A stretch of 64,000 nucleotides of DNA, from contig JAMXBB010000002.1 of assembly GCA_024138015.1 (NCBI GenBank), positions 11,718,632-11,782,631 of the forward strand, in the 5' to 3' direction. The stretch is from Lumnitzera littorea. Taxonomy: Eukaryota > Streptophyta > Magnoliopsida > Myrtales > Combretaceae. The notes under the pieces were generated by a model, which was given only the letters and a program-made list of their open reading frames with translations, searched no databases and was not told the DNA's origin. Every line of letters begins with the position of its first letter. Position 1 is the first letter of the stretch. The translations under genes and the position numbers were made by a program. Shown here one piece after another: positions 51,801 to 62,623 of this stretch.

Positions 51801-54800
51801 TCGGTTCATTGTGAGATCATGTTTGTGCTAGAATATATTACTATCACTTGATTAGATGTCAATTTGTAGTTAATCAGCTAAGCCAATACATGTATCAACC
51901 AACTACCAATCACATGCAGGCTACAAAACGTATCCTATAGTACCTTTGTAGTACTATAAATGTTGGCCTACCAATCTCTCAAGCGTCCAGCATATCTCTA
52001 ACTGCATTTGTTGATGTTGATTGGGCTAGTTGCCTAACACTCATCAATCCACTACTAGGTATACAATCTTTCTTGGCCGCAACCCCATCTCTTGGCGAAC
52101 CAAGAAACAACTTATAGTATCTTGTAGCTCTATAGAAGCATAATATGGGGCATTGGCTTATGTAATTACTTTGTTTACTTGGATATACCACATGGCGCGA
52201 AAGTTGGGTGTTCCGATTTAGCAACCTCTCATACTATGTTGTGATAACTTTGAGGTTGTATAGTTATTCAGAAACCCCATTCAATATGATTGCACAAAAC
52301 ATGTAGACATTGATTATCATTTTGTGCAAGAAATGGTAACTTCAGGTTTTGTTCGTATCTGCTATATTCTCACAAAGAATCTCTCCACAACAATTTTCTT
52401 TGATCACTGTAACAATTTCACTTAGACTGTTGCATCATGAGATTGAGGGAGCATATTATTATATATTCTTGCTTTATTGTATCTTTACATATATACAAGG
52501 GTATAATAGTACTTTAGCTATGTACGAGAGTTACAAGTCTAGTGTACTGTATGCATACACGTCTGTAACATATTCTTTAATACAATACAATCATACTTCT
52601 CTAGTGCTTGTACATTACTAAGTTTTGTATTGCTTTGATTTGAAGTGTTGACAATTTTGACTGCCTGAGTAGTTGAGGGGTTGAATTATTCTCTTCAGGG
52701 CTATTGCCTCTACTCTATCAGGAAAAAACTGAAGAAGCAGTACACTCATCTTAAAGGAAATCAGATTGAGAAATTAAAGAAGTCTGGTGTTGAGGCATGC
52801 ATTCTTTTCCATATTTAATTTTTTCAACCCTCTCGCCTAAGAATATAGTCTCACTGCTATTACGCACACACTCATTCTTTTTCTTGTCCGCTTTCTCAGA
52901 TCACAGATACCATATTGTCCCCAGAGGTGGCTTTCACAGGTGATACAACAGCAGAGTATATGCTAAATCCCCGGAACGCAGATGCCCTGAGGGCAAAAGT
53001 TCTTATAACTGAGGTGTTTATAAAAGAATCTCTTTCCCTTATATTCTTTTTCTCTGATTTTTATTGGATTGATGAAACTAGGGAGGAATAAAGTTTTCTC
53101 TGCCATATTTGTAGCATGCTCACATTTGGTCATTCACTTGTAGCTATCATGAAAACATTCTGTTACAGGAATGAGTAAAAGGTGTTTTAGGTCTAGACAA
53201 AATATAATCGGGTTCTATCCTGTTCTCACAAGGTCTTCTTCCACTTTTACCTTTCTTGATCACAAAGGCTTGGGCTTGTTAGGGTAAAACCCAACACTCT
53301 CTTACTGAACAATATTTTGAGAGAAATTTGGACTGCTGTTCTCTCTTATAAATCTGATCAATAAATACATCAATATCAGCACAGCAATTTAGCAGTTATT
53401 TTTTTTATTGTTTCAACTACTTCCTAATTTCTCATTTTGTGACTCATAGACACAAGCAACTGACACATGGCCATGCACTAGTAAATTCCTCTTAACTGCC
53501 CATAAAACAACACATCCCCTCATCCTTATTACAGCCTGCATATCACAGTAAACATGTCACACCCCCTTGACCTACTGCAATACCCCATTAACAAATGTTT
53601 AGTCGATTTTCCGTTTACCTCAAGCCTATAAGAAACATGGCCATGCACTAGTAAATTCCTCTTAACGGCCCATACAACAAGACATCCCCTGATCCTTATT
53701 ACAGCCTGCACATCACAGTATACATGTCACACCCCCTTGACCTACTGCAATACCCCCATCAACAAATGTAAATACAATTAAAACGTCACATAAGACAGCA
53801 TATTTTTTTTTTGACACTACTGCTACTGTCATTTATTCCTACGAGCATACACATGTTTGGAGGTGTTAGAATCATCTCAAATACATTCCAAGGTTATTTG
53901 CTTTTGATGTAGTAAGGTTATGCTTCTCCTTAGTCATTAAAATAGCGGGAAATCTCTCTCTGCACCCCCTTTTTATGAATTGGAGATGGGTATGGGTGAA
54001 GCTCACTTACTGACCACATTATACCATTCGATAAACAAACCTTACCTGTCAGACTTGAGGTATATCTGAGCCGACACCTACTGACTGAAGAAAGGGCACC
54101 GAGGCCATCCCTTATTGCACTTATACAAAGTTGTTTCTGCTTTTAATAGTATTCATATTCTTATGAATGTTGCCATGGTGCTTTTAAGGTTGAACTTATG
54201 AGATTTTGCCATTAACTAAAATCTGACAATTGGCAGGCGACTTTTTTAGACAACGAGACTAGCATTGAACATGCACATCAACATGGTCACACTCATTTGT
54301 TCGAGGCATGGTGACTCTCACACTCTCTCATTTTACTTCGGAAGTCTATTGCTTCCTTATAAATTGTGCTTTGGATTAATTTACTATGGATGCTTACTTT
54401 TGTACGATTTTCTCGTGTGCAGATCATTCAAAATGCCCAATGGCTTCGGAATAAAGCCATTCTATTGACCCATTTTTCCCCCCGTTACAGGATAGAGGTA
54501 TTACATTCTTAACTATCTGTATAGTTCTCTTGCTTGTTTACTTTTCTTCCAGTTTTTATCTGATATCTGCTATAAGGTGAGCAAGTTGGCTTGTCAGATA
54601 CCACATACTAATTATGCCAGACACTTTGAGCGAGTTGCTTCCCTTTAAATTTCAGTTTTATATCCTAATCTATTTCTTCCAACCATCTGAGCATGAGCTT
54701 GATTGTTTTGTGCATTCTCACAAAATTTTCCCTTGATATAGATTTATCTTCATGTGTTTTCTGGGCCAGTCATTTTATTCCGCTTGCACCTTTCAATGAG

Positions 54801-55048
54801 CCCATCCTATAACGCTAAATTTTGGTTTCCTCTGTTCAAGAAATTCATTAAACTGCATGCTTAATCGCTAACTTCATCAGCTCGTTGTGGTTCAGGTTCA
54901 AGATATGCCCTCCGCATGTACTGACTTAAGAAACAGACTGATAGTTTTATCTTTACAGGATATTCGTCAAGCAGGGGCAAAGTTGCAAAGCAAGGTCTCA
55001 GCTAAAGTAGTTACTCTAACGGAAGGTTTCAAGTCAATGTACTCGTAA
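45866..55048 (+). CDS. TRZ2: Plastid-type tRNase Z (short form), 8 exons, 362 aa
   Basis: Cleaves 3' trailers from precursor tRNAs; the Arabidopsis TRZ2 counterpart acts in chloroplasts (family knowledge). Exons: 45866-46276, 47228-47390, 47483-47553, 52699-52794, 52900-53013, 54237-54305, 54423-54497, 54959-55048; total 1089 nt to TAA. Metallo-beta-lactamase motifs are complete: HAHLDH (131-136), H210 in KTNHVIPSQGY, GD at 261-262 (AFTGDTT), HGHTH (301-305) and H325 in LLTHFSPRY. Residues 1 to about 55 are Ser/Thr/Pro-rich and poor in acids, as expected for a transit peptide. 45866 is the first ATG in the frame. Introns 4 and 6 use GC donors (GAG|GCATG); the others are GT-AG. Intron 3 is 5145 bp because of a copia insertion. 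Confidence 0.95.
48171..48298 (+). repeat. 5' LTR of copia element
   Basis: Aligns with the 3' LTR at about 52459-52614 but lacks roughly 35 bp in its second half. It ends CTTATACA directly before the primer-binding site. The exact start is uncertain. Confidence 0.7.
48238..48660 (+). repeat. Tandem duplication of copia LTR tail, primer-binding site and leader
   Basis: Copy A (about 48238-48429) and copy B (about 48430-48660) both run from AC(T)AGGGTTA(T/C)AAGTCTAGTG through a TGGTATTAAAGC primer-binding site (48299-48310 and 48525-48536, near the initiator-Met tRNA complement) into the leader and gag start. The gag ATG is present in copy B (48641) and reads ATA in copy A (48412). Confidence 0.88.
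52459..52614 (+). repeat. 3' LTR of copia element
   Basis: Follows a purine-rich GATTGAGGGAG stretch and ends TTGTACA. It retains the segment around AACATATTCTTTAATACAAT that is missing from the 5' LTR. Confidence 0.75.
53465..53771. repeat. Two ~135 bp direct repeats, period 170 bp, in tRNase Z intron 5
   Basis: The copies at 53465-about 53600 and 53635-about 53771 share ACATGGCCATGCACTAGTAA, TTATTACAGCCTGCA and CATGTCACACCCCCTTGACC, with about ten differences. They suggest a local duplication with a unique 35 bp between copies. Confidence 0.9.
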
Positions 55049-56125
55049 ATTTTGGTGCTAATTTGTAAAGATAAACGTTAGAGGAGCCAATAGAGGAGGA
55101 ATAGAAATATTCAGTTTTAACTAGGCATTATGTCAGTTGATATCTATGCATTGTTGAACTCTGTATACAGAATTTGGTAGCATTAAGGTGTCTTGATTTG
55201 TAATTATATCGTGTATTAGGATTTCTCACACCCGCCTCTCAGAAGTATCAACATTATGTATAATTAATAGAAGCTTTTTCTCTTATTACTTTTTTCTTTC
55301 CCCATGAAAAAGGCCAAAAAGGGTCTTGCTTTCATTAAGGACAAATCTTAGAGATTCTAGAGCTTAGATTCCTCTAGTGTTTGAAGTTAATTTGTAGTCC
55401 TCGTGAATGCTAAACATGAAGTTTTATGGTGATTAGCTTTTTTTTTTTTTTGGGCCAAGAGGTGATTAGCAGTTTAATTGTGTTAGTTCAGTCAGAATTA
55501 TTGTTTTGTGTCGTGAGAGTGGAGACGGTGGCATCACATTTGAAAAAAAAAAAACCGAATGTGTGTTTTTTGGTCATTGCACGAATAAACATTTAAGCTT
55601 CCGTAAGAATTAACTTCATTCTGGAGGATAACAAATCCTAAAGAAAGTTGTTCCCATGACCTTATAAAGTTTGCTCCATGGATTTTATGGATTCCAATAC
55701 TTGAAGATAGCTGCTTATAACGCTCCACGGTAACATAAAAATATCCAACAGAGGTAAATTAATCAACTATAGTCAAACTTTGGCCAAAAAGAAAAACCGC
55801 TATAGTCAAACATTTTATAGGCCGAGAAACCCAACTACTGTGGGAAAAAGTGGAAAAGAAAGCAGCCAAGAGTGGATGAAACCACCCATGGAAAGAAAAC
55901 ATCTCGATTGTAGTGTCTATTGGCTGAAGGATGTTGCGGCGACGGATTCCGGATCTCACGTGGCCAATAATGCCACAAGAAGGCCTATATTTTAAGTGTG
56001 ATCAGCCTTATAGGGCTGAAAATTTCATATCCCGATTACGTGTCGAAAAGTTGATGTTAGTATTGCTACCACTGCAAATTTTAATGTGACATTGGGGGAT
56101 TGCCATACGTGTCTAGCAATATATA
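55049..56125. other. tRNase Z 3' flank and spacer
   Basis: The first 200-300 bp should include the tRNase Z 3' UTR. The rest is spacer; a short open frame at 55780-55995 has no recognisable domain and is not called. Confidence 0.55.
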
Positions 56126-56880
56126 TAGATTTGGGTAAAGATCAGTTTCGAATTATGAACTAATCTAATTTATGAGAGGTCGAGTTGAATCGCCTTTTTG
56201 AATCACAGACCCTAAAGATTCAAGTGGTTTAAGAGAATAAAACCGCTTAAACCGACGGATCATAAATAGTCTGATTGATCATCTATTGAACCAAAAGATA
56301 GGCCTGATTAGTTCGCCCTCTTAAAAAAAAAAAAAAAAGAAAAGAGAGATCACTAAATTAGAAAAAATAATTGAATAATATCTAGTAGGTTATTGTATAT
56401 TAAAACTACTTTATTTATGACGGTGAAAGACAATTTTTTAAAATTAATATTATCAAACTAATGATAAATTACTAATTATAATTTAATTATGTGTTAAGAA
56501 TAGATCAAAAATTCAATTTTAATTAATATAAATCTTTTTTGTAAAACTTATTAAATATTAAGAACTTAAATATGAGGAAAAAATAAAATTTAAGGGAAAA
56601 AAAAAGTTGGAATTATATTAAGTTAGAAATTAATAAAAAAAATTAGAAATTATTAACGAATTAGTATACTTAAAAAAAAAGGTCACATTATTAGAAATTA
56701 TTAATATATTTTAAAAAATTAATAAAAAATTAAATATTAAAAAAAAAATGGTTGAAGGGCTGAACTGGCCCAAAACCACTCCTACCCCTTATGGGCTGGT
56801 TACGATTTAGCTGTAATTGAGCCCATAAATCAACGGTTCCGAGTCGATTCAAGGCCAAGCTAGTCTGATGCCCACCTCTA
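56126..56880. mobile_element. Probable non-autonomous hAT-like element
   Basis: The left end TAGATTTGGGTA and the reverse complement of the right end TAGAGGTGGGCA match at 9 of 12 bases, in the style of plant hAT termini. Flanking 8-mers AATATATA and GGTATATG share only the TATAT core, so the duplication is weak. The interior is AT-rich with no transposase. Confidence 0.5.
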
Positions 56881-57248
56881 GGTATATGTAGCAATGTGAA
56901 GTTATTAGTAGATAAGTTAATTATTCTTATGAATTGCTATGTATTGGATTTAGGAGGCAATAATGTGATTCTTGGAGTAGTTTGGCTTCAAACATGGGAA
57001 AGTAAAAGTATATTGATTGAAAATGATAATGAAAATACTGACTAAACATGGTAGGAAGTTGTCGATGGGAGATCTTACCTATCTTCAATATCTTACAAAT
57101 CATTGTAAAAGATGATAGATGTTGATGAATGTAATATGTTGTGGTTGTTTGAATCAAGGTACACCTGTTGTTTCTTGAGGTGTAGGTTCGAGAATAGAAG
57201 CCTTATTAAGTGAATTTTGTGATGTTTTTGAGGAAAAAGTTAGGTTAT
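56881..57248 (+). mobile_element. Outer Ty3/gypsy element, left fragment (protease to start of reverse transcriptase)
   Basis: The plus strand reads LGGNNVILGVVWLQTW near 56950, the gypsy post-protease motif, and ALLSEFCDVFEEKV at 57200-57241, the linker entering the reverse transcriptase. The fragment stops exactly at the left end of the inserted gypsy element. Its continuation is at 63499. No 5' LTR or gag for this element is visible to the left. Confidence 0.8.
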
Positions 57249-58171
57249 TAATAGGAATCAGGCTACTGAACCATTAACTTGCAGCCGAGTTCGAGAACTA
57301 GAGGGCTTGACAAGACGAATCCTTTTATTCCAACCGACTCCTACTGAGGCCAAGTATCTCTTTACTGACCTGTTCTACATGTCAAGCTAAATGATTGTCT
57401 ATTTCTCATAGATGGTGTGCCGAGAAGCGAATGGTCAAGACACCAATCAATCCTCATTTTCACTCGTACCTAGCTAGTCACTTACTCGACATTACCTTTG
57501 TCGAGATGCTGAGAGAGAGACTCTGGACAGACTAAGTCACCCTTGCTTAGACAAGCGAGCTGACCGTACTTTTTGTTTGCATCTTCCAATAGCATTACCA
57601 ATACAGCATTGCCATGTATATATAATTATATGTAGAATCCATTACACCAATGATTGTTTTTCTTGAATATTTGTTTTTATCCTTTTATATTATGTATATT
57701 ACTTTCTTATGAAATACTCTTTTTGTCTTTTCTCTTTTAGGCAAGTTGCCTTGACATATGGGTATAAATACTCTTGTATTTGTATTTGTATTTGTATTTG
57801 TATTTGTATTTGTATTTGTATTTGTAGTTGCAGTTGCAAATAGATTCATCATCATTAATACACTTAAGTATTTCCTTCCTTACGTAAACATTACTTGTTT
57901 AGTCTCAGTATCACTCTTATTCTAACCCTTGAGTAAGGCTAGGTAACGAGTAATCTCATTGGATTGATTTGTGCGACATATTGAATTGTGTCGTGAGTTC
58001 TCGGAAGTTCCATTGGTGTGTCATATCTTTTGGAATTATTTATAGGTTTTACTTACTTTTTATTCGTATTTGTCCTTTCGCATGTTCCTTACCACTTCAT
58101 TTTCAAGCTTTCGGTAAGCTTGGACCTATCCAACAACCGACTTTGTCTGTTCTTGGTCACTATTCACACCA
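57249..58171 (+). repeat. 5' LTR of inner gypsy element (923 bp)
   Basis: Begins TAATAGGAATCAGGCTACTG (the expected terminal TG reads TA) and ends TTCACACCA. It aligns with the 3' LTR throughout. It carries eight TATTTG units (57778-57825), where the 3' LTR has one. Confidence 0.88.
57778..57825. repeat. (TATTTG)8 microsatellite within the 5' LTR
   Basis: Eight perfect hexamer units followed by TAGTTG and CAGTTG variants. The 3' LTR has a single TATTTG and one TAGTTG at the same place (near 63151). Confidence 0.95.
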
Positions 58172-58174
58172 TCA

Positions 58175-58186
58175 TTGTATCGGAGC
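58175..58186 (+). other. Primer-binding site of inner gypsy element
   Basis: TTGTATCGGAGC lies three bases after the 5' LTR end. It matches the initiator-Met tRNA complement TGGTATCAGAGC at 10 of 12 positions. Confidence 0.75.
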
Positions 58187-58339
58187 GGAGGTTTCTCTTG
58201 AGTTATAGTTCATCTTCGAAGTTCTGTTCATACTTTGTTTTGCGTGTGTAAAATAGAGTGAGTTACTGCGTTCATTTAATTGCTATGTTTGCTAGTTGAT
58301 AATTACCTAAAGTGTTTGTTTGAGCATTGAATCTGTGGA

Positions 58340-61300
58340 GAAAATGATTGACCCGAGTGTAAACATTGGTGTTAGAGATGACAACGGTGGAGTTGTCCAC
58401 CATAGTTGACAGTTTTAGGAAACTCCAACAAGTACTGACGAGAGACTTGATGAGGTGGCTAACCTCCTAGTGGATTTAACCCAAGTCATTCATACGTTGG
58501 CTTATCAACTTGTTGAAGCCGCGCTTAGCACCCTATAAGCTGTTCAACCTGCTAGAGATTAGAATCCAACTCGACAAGTTCGAGGTGAAGGAGTAAGCGG
58601 ACGAGTAAGATGAAAGATAAACCTGAGAGAACTAGATAAAGAGAATGAGGAAGAATATTTTGAAGAAGAGCGAGATAGAGTCCTTAGAGCATCTGACTAT
58701 GTAAAGCTTCTTAATCTAAGCTTCAATGGATTTGAGAGTGCTGATGAATATTTGGAATGAAAAAAGAGAATGGAGCGTATTTTTTAATATTATCAGTACA
58801 TGGATTACAAGAAAGTGAGAACTAATGCTGTTAAGTTCTCTTAATATGCCATTGCCATGTGGTGGAAAAATTTTTAGGCTATAAGAAGGTGAGAGGGCTA
58901 CCGAGAGATTAATACTTAGCCCAAGATGAAGAGAATACTTAGAAATAGGTTTATGCCAAAAACTTATCTGTAAGACACTTTTACTCAGTTTCAGGAGTTA
59001 AGACAATAAGGATGAACAATTAATGAGTATGTCCAGGAATTCAAATGCTCACGATCTAATATGAAGTGGAGGAACCACTAGCTCGAACAATCTCTAAATT
59101 CATTACTGGGTCGAGAGGTGGCATTCGAGACATTTTGGAACTCCAACGATTTTCTACATTGAATGAAGCAATTAGAATAGCCCAACAAGTAGAGAGGTAG
59201 AGACGAAGTTGAGTACCGATTAGGCTGCCAACAAGCTGACTAGGACAGATGAGTCATCGAGCTCAGTCGAGTACCGAGCAAATTCAAAAGGTTGATGTTC
59301 GAGCCGAGCAGAGGGGCCGACCTGACAATAACAAGCCGACCCAAACTTATGAGAAGACATAAGGGTTTGGTAGGAAGACAAGTCAGATCAAGTACTTCAA
59401 ATGTTAAGAGTTTAGACATATGGTTGCTCAATGCCAGAACCGAAGGACTATAGTCATTAAAGGAGACATCCTAAAGATGGAGGTAAAAAGCATTGATGAG
59501 GAACCTAAAAAGGAGAATAAGGCCAAAGAAGATACCGCTGAGAAAGAACTAATCGAGTAAGATGTGTTTGCTAAGGACTTGGATTGGTTGGTCCTAGTTA
59601 TTTGATGCGCCATGAACTTGAAACCCTCACGAAAGGAGGAGTAGAGGGAGAACTTGTTTCATACCACTTATAAGGTGAATGACTTGGTGGGAGCATTAAT
59701 TGTGAATAGTAGAAGTTGCACCAATGTAGCATCAGTTAAATGGTCACACAGTTGAAGTTGTCAACCATTATACACTCGAAGCCGTACAAGTTACATTGGC
59801 AGAGTAACAAGAGATCACTACATGTCATTCGGCCTACCGATCACAATTAGAAACTACTTCGACAAGATTCTCTACGTTATGCTGTCCATGTGCGCTTTGC
59901 ACGTGTTGCTTAGCTGATCATGGCTGTTTGATAGAAGAGTTATTCATAATGGATACAAGAATATATATGTGTTCGATAAGGATGGTCGGAAAATCACACT
60001 GAACCTGATGCTGCCGAGAGAAGTTAATAAATTGCAAACGAAACTTGCTTGCAGATTGAGGAAGACTTTGATGATGAGTAAAGCTGAGCTTCGAGAGATC
60101 ATCAATGCTAATAAGCCGGCCCTCATGTTGGTCAAGCGACTATTAGAAATGAAGGAGTAGAGTGAACTACCTTAGGAAATCAAAGAGTTGCTGGACGAGT
60201 ATATTGATTTATTCCTAAAATAGTTACTTGAGAGGTTGCCTTCAATTTGAGGCATAGAGCATTATATTGACTTAATACCCGATGCTGTACTGCCGAATAA
60301 ACCAGCCTATTGGATGAGTCCCGAGTAGGTTTTTGAACTCTAACTACAAGTCAATGAGTTATTAAAGAAAGGTTATGCCAGAGAAAGTCTTAGCCTTTGT
60401 ATTGTGCTGGTGCTTCTAGTACCGAAAAAGGATGGAACCTGGTAGATGTGTGTAAATAGCCAAGCTGTAAAAAGATGATAATCAAATATAGGTATCTCAA
60501 TCCAAGATTGGAGGACATGCTGGATGAACTTAGTGGAGCCAAGATCTTTAGTAAGATTGATCTGAAATCTGGCTATTATCAAATTTACACGAGTTTAGGA
60601 GATGAGTGGAAAACTGCATTTAGAACTTAATATGGACTTTATGAGTAGATGGTCATGCCGTTTGGCTTGTTGAATGCCTCGAGCATTTTCATGAGGCTGA
60701 TGAACTATGTACTGAGACATCTAATAGGAAAGTGTACCGTGATGTACTTTAATGACATCCTTATTTACAGTGACGACATGCCGAGTCACTATGAGCATCT
60801 CTGAGCCATATTGAATATCCTTCGTGTCGAGAGATTATTTAGCAACTTGAAGAAATGTTGTTTTTACTGGGAGGAAGTGGTATTCTTGGGCCATGTAATC
60901 AGTAGAGGAGGCTTACGAGTAGATGATGAGAAGATTTGAGCAATTGTTGAGTGGCTGACTCCCATTAACTGTACTGACGTGAGAAGTTTCCATGGACTGG
61001 CTTGATTTTACAGAAGATTCATCAGGAATTTGAACACCCTCACTACACCGCTTACTGAACTGACAAAGAGGAACGTTAACTTCCGATGGGGAGAAAAGGA
61101 GGAGACGAGTTTTATTGAGATAAAGGAAAGGTTAACCTCCACTCCAATATTGACTCTTCCTAACATCAAAAAAATATTCAAACTAGAGTGCGACACATTA
61201 GACATTGGGATAGGCACTATCCTAATGTAAGAAGGCTGACTAATTGCCTACTATAGTGAGAAGCTTAGGGGAGCCTCAATTAAATTACTCTGTGTATGAT

Positions 61301-62600
61301 AAAGAACTCTTAGCATTGATTTGAGCATTATAAGTATGGTAGCATTATCTATTGCCGAAATAATTTGTCATTTACATTGATCATAAGTCTCTAAAGTACT
61401 CCAAAGCCAAACGAAGTTGTCTAAGCAGTTGTCTATGCGGTAAGTGAGATGGATCAAATTTCTTGAGAGATTCAATTTTGTAATAAAATATAAATAAGGA
61501 AAGAGCAATGTAGCTGCAGATGCTCTTTTAAGAAAACATGCACTTTTGAATAAAATGCAGACCAAATTATTTGGGTTTGTGAGTATCAAAGAGCAATATT
61601 CTGAGGATCCACACTTTGGACCCATAATTGTGCGATGCATCGATGGAAGAACAATGGACAAGTATCATGTAGAAGATAGCTACATGTTTCGAGGTGGAAA
61701 ATTATGTACATCGACTTGTTCCTTGAAGGAGCTACTAATCAGGGGGAAGCCCACAATGGAGGACTATCTAGACATTTTGGGGAGAAAAAGATATATGAAT
61801 TGCTGAGTGGTCGATTCCTTTGGCGAAGAAGGAGGCGAGATGTGCATTGAGTTGTTGAAAGTTGTACTATATGCAAAAGGGCTAAGTGCTGAGTCGAGCA
61901 AGGAAAAGCAATGCCTTTACCTATTTTGAGGAAACTTTAGACTAAATTAAGCATGGATTTCGTTCTCGGATTACCATGGACTGCGCGAAGCAAAGATTAT
62001 GTAATGGTCGTTGTGGATAGGTTCAACAAGATGGCATACTTTGTGCCTTACTCTAAAACTAACGATGCTTCGGCTATTACTGCTCTTTTCTTGCAGGAGA
62101 TTGTGTAGTTGCACAACGTGCCACGAAGTATAGTTTTCGATAAAGATCTAAAGTTCTTAAGCCATTTCTAAAGAACCTTGTGGCGTCAGATGGAGACCAA
62201 ACTACTATTCAGTACTTCCTATCACCCCCAAATTGATGGGCAAATAGAGGTGATTAATTGTACTTGGGGATCATTGCTTCGAGTTGTAGTAGGCGAGATG
62301 TACATCGACCAAGCTGACAGACGTATGTGAGAGAAGGCCAATGGTAGGACGATGAAACATTTTCGACCGAGAGACTTAGCATGGCTGCACCTAAGCAAAG
62401 AGAGGTTTTCGAGTAAGAGGAGGAACAAGCTATCCTCAAGGGCCGAAAGACCTTTCAGAATCCTCTAGAAGATCAATGATAATGTTTATAGATTGGAGTT
62501 GCCTGAGGACCATGAGGTTTCTGACACCTTTAACGTTGTTGACGTCAGTCCGTATCACCTTGACAGAGGGCTAATTGAAGACCATTTGGATTTGATCCCA
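58340..62600 (+). pseudogene. gag-pol of inner gypsy element, broken
   Basis: Recognisable segments in order: gag core 58700-59200; knuckle-like CQNR region near 59430; protease-to-RT spacer with FDKDGRKITLNLMLP (59972); RT fingers and palm 60180-60800, including MPFGLLNAS and the active-site FNDILIYSDD (AAT at 60751-60753 in place of an Asp codon); RT/RNase H connection with LTSTPILTLPNIKK (61130); RNase H remnants to about 61540; integrase HHCC remnant (CTICKRAK near 61870) and core 61950-62260. Internal stops are frequent, so no product is expected. Confidence 0.85.
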
Positions 62601-62623
62601 AATACAAAATAACTCGAAGGGAA

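Larger units (their letters stand above)
48163..52619 (+). mobile_element. Decayed Ty1/copia element in tRNase Z intron 3
   Basis: Short LTRs (about 130-156 bp) share TACTTTAGCTATGTAC and CAATCATACTTCTC. The 3' LTR ends TTGTACA at 52614. Inside, in copia order: gag (ATG 48641; a KLVANNYHIW motif near 49110), protease (WYPNFDATHHM near 50045, replacing the usual DTGA), GAG-pre-integrase (LHLKNVLHVPSLTHNFLSV near 50185), reverse transcriptase (RKGVDYIETFS near 51165; YSDDIIFTGN near 51525) and RNase H (FVDVDWASC near 52010). Stops are frequent. It has the same orientation as the host gene. TTACT at 48163-48167 and 52615-52619 is a possible target duplication, but the 5' LTR start is not clean. 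Confidence 0.88.

Noticed and set aside
52780..52800. GT donor at TCTG|GTGTTG as an alternative to the GC donor of tRNase Z intron 4
   Set aside because: It would remove the conserved Val-Glu and join exons out of phase.
54306..54312. GT donor at GCATG|GTGACT as an alternative to the GC donor of tRNase Z intron 6
   Set aside because: Joining it to exon 7 gives an immediate in-frame stop.
55780..55995. 71-codon ORF downstream of tRNase Z
   Set aside because: No recognisable domain, no splice context and no support beyond being open.
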